From contig CALFEA010000136.1 in NCBI GenBank assembly GCA_937950385.1, positions 1 to 12,704 on the forward strand: a stretch of 12,704 nt of DNA, read 5' to 3'. The position numbers and the translations under genes were made by a program. The notes below the pieces were generated by a model. It did no database searches. It was given only the letters and a program-made list of their open reading frames with translations, and was not told the DNA's origin. The stretch comes from an uncultured Altererythrobacter sp. GTDB lineage: Bacteria; Pseudomonadota; Alphaproteobacteria; Sphingomonadales; Sphingomonadaceae. This document shows positions 7,288-12,704 of this stretch, piece after piece; the first letter of the stretch is position 1, and each line of letters begins with the position of its first letter.

Positions 7288-8031
7288 TTAAAACACGCCG
7301 GGATTGTTGCGCTGGGTCACGCTGGGCTCAGCAGGCTTAAGGATCTCCGGCTGCGGCGCCGGTGGCTTAGGCATCGCGTCAAAATTGGGCCGCTGATACA
7401 CGCTGCCATCTTCTTGCAATCCAAGAGTGTCGGCATAAAGCAAACGCCCGCCGGACAGGTTCAGCAAAGCAATGCGGAACTGTTCCTCACCGAGCGCAAA
7501 ACAGCCGTTTGAACGGCCAAGCCGGCCCCAGCGCGTGACATGGCTGGGCTCTGCATATTTGGCGCGGTGCATCACGATATAGCGGCGCAAGGCTGCATCA
7601 TTTGTGCTGTCCAATCCGCCCAAACGCACCGATGTGCCATAGCGTCCGACATACCATTCCCATGTCACATAGGCGCCCTTTGAGGTGGCGTTTGACCCTT
7701 CGACATTGGAGTAATTGTTGAGCCAGCCATCATGTTCTGGATCAGAGCCCGTGCCATGGCTGACAAGATAGCTTTTCACCTCTTGGCGTTCCAAATTGAC
7801 AAAGTGAAAGCGGTTGCGCGCAGAGTGCAGGCCAAAGTCTGCTATGCCGACAATGTCGCGTTTCCAAATTGCCGCGCCGGCTTTGTCGAGCTGCTCTTTC
7901 GCTAGCGCGAACAATTTACGGTCACGCAAGGAGCCTGCGCGCGGCTGGGCTGCCAATACAGCTGGCATTGCAGGCACGCTGAGCGCTGCGCCGGTTGCCA
8001 ATGTGCCTTTTAGAAGATCGCGTCTTTTCAT
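7288..8031 (-). CDS. Murein L,D-transpeptidase catalytic domain family protein (YkuD_2 type), Tat signal
   Basis: A 247-residue exported protein. The N-terminus MKRRDLLKGTLATGAALS has the twin-arginine pattern RRxLLK followed by a mild hydrophobic stretch and an AVLA|AQ cut site, so folded export through Tat is likely. Residues 50-205 match the YkuD_2 family: FGLHSARNRFHFVNL, then SHGTGSDPEHDGW near 91, a conserved His in YIVMHRA (His155), and GRSNGCFAL with the presumed catalytic Cys177. The SNGC motif replaces the SHGC of classical YkuD enzymes, as is usual in this family. Expected role is trimming or cross-linking peptidoglycan stems, though few members have been tested. The C-terminal 30 residues are Pro-rich. 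It lies 46 bases after the FAD oxidoreductase and before a membrane gene on the same strand. The start is set by the Tat motif; the ribosome-binding site is weak. Confidence 0.92.
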   Translation of the reverse strand: MKRRDLLKGTLATGAALSVPAMPAVLAAQPRAGSLRDRKLFALAKEQLDKAGAAIWKRDIVGIADFGLHSARNRFHFVNLERQEVKSYLVSHGTGSDPEHDGWLNNYSNVEGSNATSKGAYVTWEWYVGRYGTSVRLGGLDSTNDAALRRYIVMHRAKYAEPSHVTRWGRLGRSNGCFALGEEQFRIALLNLSGGRLLYADTLGLQEDGSVYQRPNFDAMPKPPAPQPEILKPAEPSVTQRNNPGVF

Positions 8032-8077
8032 ACCGCTGGCATACTAAACCAAGATTGACCTGAGCGTGAACGCAAAA

Positions 8078-9541
8078 TCACGTGTTTTCGTGAATTTTCT
8101 TGGCTTTGGCTGCCAATTTGGTCAGATTTTTGGTCGCTCCGACCGCTGCGCCTGCAAATTCGCCCAATATCGCAAGCCGCGTATCGCCGCTTGCTGCCAT
8201 TTTGGCCATTGTCGGTCCTGTTGCATCCAACCGCGATTTGGTCAGCCAAGCAGCGATTTGCGGGTTTTGTGACCAATTGCCTCGGTTCATCATATTAGTG
8301 GCGAAGGAAAGCGGGAAACTGGCGGGCGTGTCTGTCAGCGGGCCGGGAATGGCCAAAGCATTGCGCGCTGCATCATCGGGGAAGTTTGTTTCTAGAAAAG
8401 CAGTCAAAGCCGCGCTGAAAGTGACCAATGGCACATGCAAGGGTTGCAGGGTTATCAGGCCGTCTTCAAACAAAGGCTTTTGCCTGCCTTCGCTGACCGA
8501 GAAAGGCACGGCGCGCGCGGTGCAATCAATAAACAGGCTGTCCTTGGGTACATCGACGCTGCTGCCATCAAAATGCAGCCTGCCCGGCTCAATTTTTTGA
8601 ACGCGGCCATTGCGGATCACATTTTTGATCCGGCGCAATTGCTCCACTTCACTTTCGGAAATTACGGCAAAATGGAACATTTCCGGCTCTACATCGGGAT
8701 CAATCCGCAGATAGTGGCCTTGCTCACCCAGCATGCGCATCATTTCAGCGCCGTCATTGGCAGTCGCGGCTGCTTTTAAATGCGCAATTTGGCTGCCAAC
8801 CAACCCTTCAAAAAAATCCTCGCCCGGCTGCACGTCTGCACGGTTGATGAGCCAGCTTTCGCGTGGGCGCACCCAGCTTATATTCGATGGATCAACACCG
8901 GCGTTGAGCAGCCAAGTGCCCGTGTCCATTGCGGTCTTACCCGCGCCAAGAATGACGTAATGTTCGGGCAGATCATCGCTGCGCTTCCACAGATTGGGAA
9001 GTTCGCCTGGGATAGTGCGATCAGCGCCGCCTACCACTTCAAACGAAGGCGTGTGAGTGGATGGAACGCTGGTTTGATAGAATGTTGCATCGACCAATTT
9101 GCGGCGGATTTTGATCTGTGTTTCTTCGCCAGAGAGGACGGATTTTACCGTCGCTATATCGCCCTGTTTGCCGGTAAACTCGGCCAAGCGGTGATAATCG
9201 ACGCGGCCCGTGGGCAGCAGCCGCATATTCATCACTTTTTCGAAATAAGCGGAGACTTCTTGACCGCTGGCGAGCGCGTAAAAACCTGCGTTTGAACCAT
9301 GTGTGTCAATCTGCTCGCTGGGAAACTCCATCGAATTGACGCCGTAGAATGCGCTCGGCTGATGCAATGCAACGAAGGAATAGGCATCGTTCCAATGCCC
9401 GCCCGGCTTTGCATGTTTGTCGACAAAGGTGATGTGGCAATCGGGATCTTCATCAATCAGCGTGTCTGCAAAGGCGAGGCCAACTGCGCCTGCACCAATG
9501 ATCAGATAATCGGTTTCGTGTTGAGCCACCGTTTGGTACAT
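8078..9541 (-). CDS. FAD/NAD(P)-binding oxidoreductase, monooxygenase-like
   Basis: A 487-residue flavoprotein. Residues 11-45 form an FAD-binding Rossmann fold (YLIIGAGAVGLAFA, acidic strand end at FVDKH). KPGGHWNDAYSF follows near 45, resembling the GGxW stretch of flavin-containing monooxygenases. A second dinucleotide fold, YVILGAGKTAMDTGTWLL, lies near 195-212 and should bind NAD(P)H. Near 338, LFIDCTARAVPF resembles the strand that closes the FAD domain in this superfamily. No signal peptide is seen, so it is cytoplasmic. The substrate cannot be read from the sequence. I chose ATG 9541 because the Rossmann motif begins 13 residues later; a longer frame to 9706 would run through the divergent lipoprotein gene. 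AAGG abuts this ATG with no spacer, so initiation may be weak or the mRNA nearly leaderless. It heads a three-gene run with the Tat-exported YkuD_2 protein. Confidence 0.88.
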   Translation of the reverse strand: MYQTVAQHETDYLIIGAGAVGLAFADTLIDEDPDCHITFVDKHAKPGGHWNDAYSFVALHQPSAFYGVNSMEFPSEQIDTHGSNAGFYALASGQEVSAYFEKVMNMRLLPTGRVDYHRLAEFTGKQGDIATVKSVLSGEETQIKIRRKLVDATFYQTSVPSTHTPSFEVVGGADRTIPGELPNLWKRSDDLPEHYVILGAGKTAMDTGTWLLNAGVDPSNISWVRPRESWLINRADVQPGEDFFEGLVGSQIAHLKAAATANDGAEMMRMLGEQGHYLRIDPDVEPEMFHFAVISESEVEQLRRIKNVIRNGRVQKIEPGRLHFDGSSVDVPKDSLFIDCTARAVPFSVSEGRQKPLFEDGLITLQPLHVPLVTFSAALTAFLETNFPDDAARNALAIPGPLTDTPASFPLSFATNMMNRGNWSQNPQIAAWLTKSRLDATGPTMAKMAASGDTRLAILGEFAGAAVGATKNLTKLAAKAKKIHENT

Positions 9542-9561
9542 CCTTGCCGCAAGCTTTAAAG

Positions 9562-9575
9562 TTTCGACGTCGGAA
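9562..9575. promoter_or_regulatory. Imperfect palindrome in the divergent promoter region
   Basis: TTTCGACGTCGGAA is palindromic at every position except one symmetrical pair (third and twelfth bases); its core CGACGTCG is perfect. It lies about midway in the 64 bases separating the oxidoreductase start (9541) from the lipoprotein start (9606), the usual place for an operator shared by two divergent genes. No regulator gene is nearby, so this is a candidate only. Confidence 0.3.
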
Positions 9576-9605
9576 TAGATGAATTGCGAACGCAGGGGAA
9601 GCGCA

Positions 9606-10190
9606 ATGGTTGCTAGGATTGGACAGATTGCAGTATATGCGCTCGGCGCTGGCTTGATCGCGGGATGCCAACCCAAAGAACCGCCTGCTGTGTCGCAGCC
9701 GCCCATTGCTCAAACGGAGCCTGCGCAAACGGTGCAAAGCGTGCCTTCGCCTGCGCCAAGGCTGGTGATTGTGCCTCCCCCTGCGCCCATGCCAGATGAT
9801 GCGCTGGCATTTGCACCAACAAGGGTTCTGAGCGAAACAGACGCCGACCGATTGCGCAATAATCAGGGCATGACCTTGCAATGGATCACATGGGATAAGC
9901 GCAGCCCCGTTTTGGTCGAGGTCGATGAGCGCGGCGTGTGGATGCTCACATCTGAAATTCGCGGAGATGATGGCGGCGCTTTAAAAGTTGAAGGCTATAT
10001 CACCGAGATTGGGCGCGATTATTTCCTGCTCGATGGAGAGATCACCATCATGGGCACGCCGCAGGCATCGCGCTTTTGTGACGTCAATAAGAGCTGGCGC
10101 TTTGCCGTTACGCAGAACCGCAAATATTACCGCTTACGCGAATTTACGTGGTGCGACAGCTTGACCGATTACATCGACATCTACTTCTAG
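9606..10190 (+). CDS. Lipoprotein of unknown function
   Basis: A 194-residue protein I cannot assign to a family. The N-terminus MVARIGQIAVYALGAGLIAG ends in the lipobox LIAGC, making Cys21 the lipidation site; Gln follows, which favours the outer membrane. Residues 23-65 are Pro/Ala/Gln-rich, a flexible spacer. Residues 75-194 look like a compact beta-rich domain (LQWITWDKRSPVLVEVDERGVWMLT, then DYFLLDGEITIMG). Two Cys, 158 (RFCDVNKSW) and 183 (FTWCDSL), lie near the end and could form a disulfide. I chose ATG 9606 because AGGGGAA lies five bases upstream and the lipobox then has normal spacing; ATG 9579 would add nine polar residues before it. It is divergent from the oxidoreductase and convergent with the aspartic protease gene 31 bases away. 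Envelope location is secure; role unknown. Confidence 0.82.
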   Translation: MVARIGQIAVYALGAGLIAGCQPKEPPAVSQPPIAQTEPAQTVQSVPSPAPRLVIVPPPAPMPDDALAFAPTRVLSETDADRLRNNQGMTLQWITWDKRSPVLVEVDERGVWMLTSEIRGDDGGALKVEGYITEIGRDYFLLDGEITIMGTPQASRFCDVNKSWRFAVTQNRKYYRLREFTWCDSLTDYIDIYF

Positions 10191-10221
10191 CGTTTAATAT
10201 TTCTAGCGCTTTGGCCGGCTA

Positions 10222-10734
10222 TCAGCCGCCCAATACCATCGTGTCGCCTTCGATCTCAACGCGGCCAATTTGCGACAGATAGGATTGGCCCAAAAGAGAA
10301 ATATCCAGCCCCTCGGGGATAATCACTGCGCGGACATTGCTGCGCGTTAGCCCGTTAATCTCGACCTCGCTTAGTATGGCAGGCACGCCGTAAACCGCGC
10401 CGCTGGCACCGGTTCCGATATTGCGCACTTCGCTGTCATCCCAGTCAAGACCGGCGGCGCGCGCGTCATCCCCCGTTAGCGCAATCACGCTTGCACCCGT
10501 GTCGACGAGCATGCGCATAGAGGTACCCTCGATCTGGGCATCGGCATAAAAATGCCCATCAAATTCGCGCGTTAGAGCGTGCTCACCGGCATACCAGTCG
10601 CCGTTGCCTGAGTGCGCGCCATTGGCAGGGACATAGTGGGTGCCGCGATTGGTGCCGTCCTCGTCAGACGGCATGGCAACGCCCAATCCAAGCGCAATAG
10701 CGCCTGCTCCAAATATCAATGTCCGTCCAAGCAT
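10222..10734 (-). CDS. Retropepsin-like aspartic protease, membrane-anchored or exported
   Basis: A 170-residue member of the clan AA bacterial aspartic proteases (the TIGR02281-type single-domain family). One hydrophobic segment at residues 3-21 is a signal or anchor. A polar linker follows (22-58). The protease fold begins at REFDGHFYADAQIEG, with the catalytic motif LVDTGAS (Asp78, Thr79, Gly80). The second hallmark, LDISLLGQSYL, near 143-153 is the hydrophobic-Gly pair that supports the active-site loop; IGRVEIEGDTMVL closes the domain. As in retroviral proteases, two copies should dimerise to form one site. Natural substrates of this bacterial family are largely unknown. I chose ATG 10734; a TTG three codons earlier (10743) is also possible. 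Neither has a strong ribosome-binding site. It is the last gene of the ispG run, about 25 bases after the deacetylase stop. Confidence 0.9.
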   Translation of the reverse strand: MLGRTLIFGAGAIALGLGVAMPSDEDGTNRGTHYVPANGAHSGNGDWYAGEHALTREFDGHFYADAQIEGTSMRMLVDTGASVIALTGDDARAAGLDWDDSEVRNIGTGASGAVYGVPAILSEVEINGLTRSNVRAVIIPEGLDISLLGQSYLSQIGRVEIEGDTMVLGG

Positions 10735-10759
10735 AGCGGCCAAGTTTATAGCGTCGGCC

Positions 10760-11638
10760 TTAAGGCAGGGTAAATTGCGTATTTTCCTGCGCCATCACCA
10801 GCATTGAGCGCGCATGGCGGGCAGCAACATCATGCGGATCGCCATACCCTCCGCCAAGCGCCGAGGCGACGGGTATGCCCCGGCTACGCGCCTGTGCAAT
10901 TACCATTCGGTCGCGCGCTTCTAAGCCTGCGTCAGACAGCGATAAGCGCCCCAATTTATCCTCTAAATGGGGGTCGACACCGGCCTGATAGATGACGAGG
11001 CCAGGGGCGAGATCATCCAGCAAAATGGGTAGATGATGCGTTAAAGCGGCCAAATATGCGGCGTCATCGCATGCATCCGGCAAGGCCACATCATGGTCAG
11101 ATCGCGCTTTTCGAACTGGAAAATTCTTCTCTGCATGCATGGAAAACGTGATGATGTCTTCGCGCCCTGCGGTTAGGCTGGCCGTGCCATCCCCTTGGTG
11201 GACATCCAGATCGACAATGAGGATTTTTTGAGCGGCGCTTTCTGCGATCAATCTGTTCGACGCCACTGCCAAATCATTGAAAACACAATATCCCGCGCCT
11301 GTGTCATGCAATGCATGGTGGCTGCCAGCGGCAGAATTGGCGGCATAGCCATGCTGCATTGCCAGTTTCGCGGCCATATATGTTCCGCCATTGGTATGAG
11401 CGACGCGGCTTGCTATCGCGGCGGTTACGGGGAAGCCAATGCGTCGTTCCTTTTCGCGCGGAACGGTTTGAGTGAAGACTTCCTCGACATAAGTCGGGCA
11501 ATGCACCGCTTCCAACCATTCACGCGGGCTGGGGTCTGGCGCATGCTGAGTGATTGCTGCGCCAGAGGCATTCAGCGCCTCCATCACAAGGTAATATTTG
11601 TCGAATTTGAACGTGCCGCGTGTGGGCTGCGGCGCCAT
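10760..11638 (-). CDS. Histone deacetylase / AcuC / acetylpolyamine amidohydrolase family protein
   Basis: A zinc-dependent deacetylase of the arginase/HDAC fold. Numbering from ATG 11638 (292 residues): the paired histidines are His107-His108 in AGSHHALHDTGAGYC; zinc ligands are Asp145 and His147 in VDLDVHQGDGT and Asp222 in YQAGVDPHLEDKLG; the transition-state Tyr265 is in LGGGYGD. All catalytic residues are present. Bacterial members remove acetyl groups from proteins, polyamines or small molecules; the substrate is unknown. The protein is cytoplasmic. The ATG used here lacks a ribosome-binding site, and the family's first strand (VVHHADY) is encoded in frame just upstream, where the only candidate start is CTG at 11668, so the true product is probably 302 residues. 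The gene lies directly behind the CxxS thioredoxin-like gene and ahead of the aspartic protease, probably in one transcript. Confidence 0.93.
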   Translation of the reverse strand: MAPQPTRGTFKFDKYYLVMEALNASGAAITQHAPDPSPREWLEAVHCPTYVEEVFTQTVPREKERRIGFPVTAAIASRVAHTNGGTYMAAKLAMQHGYAANSAAGSHHALHDTGAGYCVFNDLAVASNRLIAESAAQKILIVDLDVHQGDGTASLTAGREDIITFSMHAEKNFPVRKARSDHDVALPDACDDAAYLAALTHHLPILLDDLAPGLVIYQAGVDPHLEDKLGRLSLSDAGLEARDRMVIAQARSRGIPVASALGGGYGDPHDVAARHARSMLVMAQENTQFTLP

Positions 11639-11668
11639 ATAATCAGCATGATGAACGACGTGGAGCAG
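11639..11668 (-). other. In-frame N-terminal extension of the deacetylase with a possible CTG start
   Basis: The ten codons before ATG 11638 read LLHVVHHADY without a stop and match the opening strand of HDAC-family proteins, where the first Leu usually aligns with the initiator Met. The next in-frame stop upstream is a TAG at 11680-11678, and no ATG, GTG or TTG lies between it and 11638. CTG at 11668 begins four bases after the stop of the upstream gene, with GCGGGA about eight bases before it. Start choice is inference. Confidence 0.55.
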
Positions 11669-11672
11669 GGCT

Positions 11673-12383
11673 TTAGTCCCGCGCTATCTCGGTTGTCGCC
11701 ATCAGTGCGAGTTCTTCATAAATTTCATCTTCGGAGCGTGAGGCAGTGTTGCGCCAGCCTTGTGCCGTTTCGCTATTGAGCACGATGCCATCATAGCTTG
11801 TCATAATGACCAAGGGCGTGCCTTCTTGCTTGTCGAAACCAAAGCGGCGGGCGATGTGCTGATTGTGGCCATCACCCGTTTGCGGCATGCCGACATTGAC
11901 GAAGACAAGCTCAAAACGCTCCGCGATCATGCCGCCAATGTGCGGGGTTGCGGTCCAACCGGCAAAAGCGCGGCTATCATGGCACCAGTTTGCGCCCAGT
12001 ACGATCAGCACATTTCGCTTGCTTACCTCAGCGCGGGCCAAAGCCTCATCAACGGCGGCGCTCGCATCTATTGTCGCATCGTATAGCCGTGCTTCGGGAT
12101 AGTCATGGCTGTCGTCTTCATGGGCATCGTCATGGGCAACCCCATCGGCATCCCCATCAGCATCTCCATTGGCATCGCTATGGTCATCACTCGGAGCGTC
12201 CGAGGTGTGATCGATACCCTCTTCACGCGCCGCATCATTGGCAAAATCTGCGCCAGAATTGATCCTGACATCGCGCATTATTGCGGAGCGCACTTGCGCC
12301 TCGCTGCGGGTTTCAACTTCGGCAAAGTCAGCGCCGGTGGGTGGCGGCGCGAACAGCAGAACCGAGGCTGCGAACATGCTCAC
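11673..12383 (-). CDS. Thioredoxin-fold protein with CxxS motif and Asp/His-rich repeat
   Basis: A 236-residue protein. Residues 1-18 are mildly hydrophobic ([11 protein letters not shown]) and may be a signal peptide, though no basic residue precedes the core. Residues 58-95 are an acidic, His-containing low-complexity linker built on a four-residue repeat. Residues 103-235 form a thioredoxin-like domain: [16 protein letters not shown] carries Cys134 and, in place of the second Cys, Ser137; EGTPLVIM supplies the cis-Pro (Pro190). The CxxS motif suits glutathione- or mixed-disulfide chemistry rather than dithiol reduction. The GTG start overlaps the ispG stop (GTGA), the usual sign of coupling; ATG two codons later (12377) is an equally good start. 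The gene sits second in the ispG run and is followed at once by the deacetylase. Fold assignment is good; location and substrate are uncertain. Confidence 0.85.
   Translation of the reverse strand: MSMFAASVLLFAPPPTGADFAEVETRSEAQVRSAIMRDVRINSGADFANDAAREEGIDHTSDAPSDDHSDANGDADGDADGVAHDDAHEDDSHDYPEARLYDATIDASAAVDEALARAEVSKRNVLIVLGANWCHDSRAFAGWTATPHIGGMIAERFELVFVNVGMPQTGDGHNQHIARRFGFDKQEGTPLVIMTSYDGIVLNSETAQGWRNTASRSEDEIYEELALMATTEIARD
12123..12182 (-). repeat. Five 12-bp tandem repeats encoding a four-residue motif
   Basis: Five imperfect 12-base units on the plus strand, close to GGCATCNCCATC, translate on the minus strand to [16 protein letters not shown] and HDDA (residues 68-87 of the thioredoxin-like protein). 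The inner part, [12 protein letters not shown], resembles calcium-binding Dx[DN]xDG loops. The units vary at the DNA level yet keep the Asp/Ala pattern, suggesting selection for composition; copy number could change by slippage. Confidence 0.8.
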
Positions 12384-12704
12384 TCAGCAGGTTCTTTTGC
12401 GGCATGCGGATCAAATGCGGTCGCCTCTCCCGCTTCAATCGAGGCGGCTTTTTCTTCAACCAGTCCGACGATATGGTCGAGCATATCATTGCTTTCGATA
12501 TGGTGATCGGTCACGCCGGAGAGGTAGACCATATGCTTACCCTTGCCGCCGCCGGTCAGGCCAATATCGGTCTCGCGCGCTTCACCCGGGCCGTTCACAA
12601 CGCAGCCCAGCACAGACAATGACAGCGGCGTTTTGATATGCTGCAAACGGTCTTCCAATGCCTCAACCGTGCGGATCACATCGAAACCTTGGCGCGAACA
12701 GCTG
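12380..12704 (-). CDS. ispG: 4-hydroxy-3-methylbut-2-en-1-yl diphosphate synthase, C-terminal part (cut by window edge)
   Basis: Only the last 107 residues are in the window; the N-terminal TIM-barrel lies beyond the right edge. IspG (GcpE) converts 2-C-methyl-D-erythritol 2,4-cyclodiphosphate to HMBPP in the MEP isoprenoid pathway, using a [4Fe-4S] cluster in the cytoplasm. Visible evidence is [17 protein letters not shown] at the edge, holding one cluster Cys, and [14 protein letters not shown], holding another Cys and the Glu that completes the cluster in this family. [10 protein letters not shown] follows, then an acidic Ala/Glu-rich tail. The first cluster Cys of the pair before SRQ falls outside the window. 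The stop overlaps the start of the thioredoxin-like gene by four bases (GTGA), making it the upstream gene of a four-gene run. Confidence 0.95.
   Translation of the reverse strand, partial: SCSRQGFDVIRTVEALEDRLQHIKTPLSLSVLGCVVNGPGEARETDIGLTGGGKGKHMVYLSGVTDHHIESNDMLDHIVGLVEEKAASIEAGEATAFDPHAAKEPAE

Noticed and set aside
9542..9706. Longer N-terminus of the FAD oxidoreductase up to 9706
   Set aside because: It would overlap the divergent lipoprotein gene and places 55 non-conserved residues before the Rossmann fold.
10216..10228. A 5-bp hairpin, CGGCT/AGCCG, over the aspartic protease stop codon as a terminator
   Set aside because: The stem is short with a 3-base loop and no T-run follows on either strand.
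11195..11779. A 194-codon plus-strand frame opposite the deacetylase and thioredoxin-like genes
   Set aside because: It spans two real genes on the other strand and shows no signal, domain or start support.
12123..12182. The 12-bp repeat array considered as CRISPR or iteron DNA
   Set aside because: Units are contiguous, degenerate and in frame inside a coding sequence, without spacers or a replication gene.

Overview
The window looks like a chromosomal segment of an alphaproteobacterium, most likely Sphingomonadales and perhaps Erythrobacteraceae-like. This is inferred from the style of the proteins, moderate-to-high GC and dense short operons; no rRNA, tRNA or marker gene is present to confirm it. 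It carries eleven complete protein genes and two genes cut by the window edges. I see no RNA gene, transposon, prophage or CRISPR array.

Layout from left to right. (1) 1-3693, minus strand: aconitase acnA reads into a rhodanese-like lipoprotein whose start overlaps the acnA stop (TAATG). A second, secreted rhodanese-like gene follows and runs off the left edge; its ribosome-binding site lies in a 7-bp inverted repeat. (2) 3694-3954 is the divergent control region between acnA and a 67-codon plus-strand gene for a single-span membrane or secreted peptide. The ribosome-binding site of that small gene sits in the loop of another 7-bp inverted repeat. (3) 4244-5146, minus: a ten-helix EamA/DMT exporter whose stop codon lies inside its own terminator hairpin. 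(4) 5304-6773, plus: a YcbB-type L,D-transpeptidase. (5) 6791-9541, minus: an apparent operon of an FAD/NAD(P)-binding oxidoreductase, a Tat-exported YkuD_2-type L,D-transpeptidase-like protein, and a small polytopic membrane protein of unknown function. (6) 9606-10190, plus: an unrecognised lipoprotein divergent from the oxidoreductase. (7) 10222-12704, minus: a tightly packed operon ispG (partial), a CxxS thioredoxin-fold protein with an Asp/His-rich repeat, an HDAC/AcuC-family deacetylase, and a retropepsin-like aspartic protease.

Functional themes. The left operon joins an Fe-S TCA-cycle enzyme to two cell-envelope rhodanese domains. The middle region concerns peptidoglycan and the envelope: two unrelated-looking L,D-transpeptidase families, one with the catalytic SHGC motif and one with SNGC, lie on either side of an unknown membrane protein. 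The right operon begins with the last-but-one enzyme of the MEP isoprenoid pathway and continues with envelope and deacetylase genes that have no obvious pathway link.

Most of the window is ordinary housekeeping and envelope content. The least explained items are the apparent CTG start of the deacetylase, the 12-bp tandem repeat encoding a possible metal-binding linker in the CxxS thioredoxin-like protein, the two inverted repeats at ribosome-binding sites, and the small membrane gene divergent from acnA.
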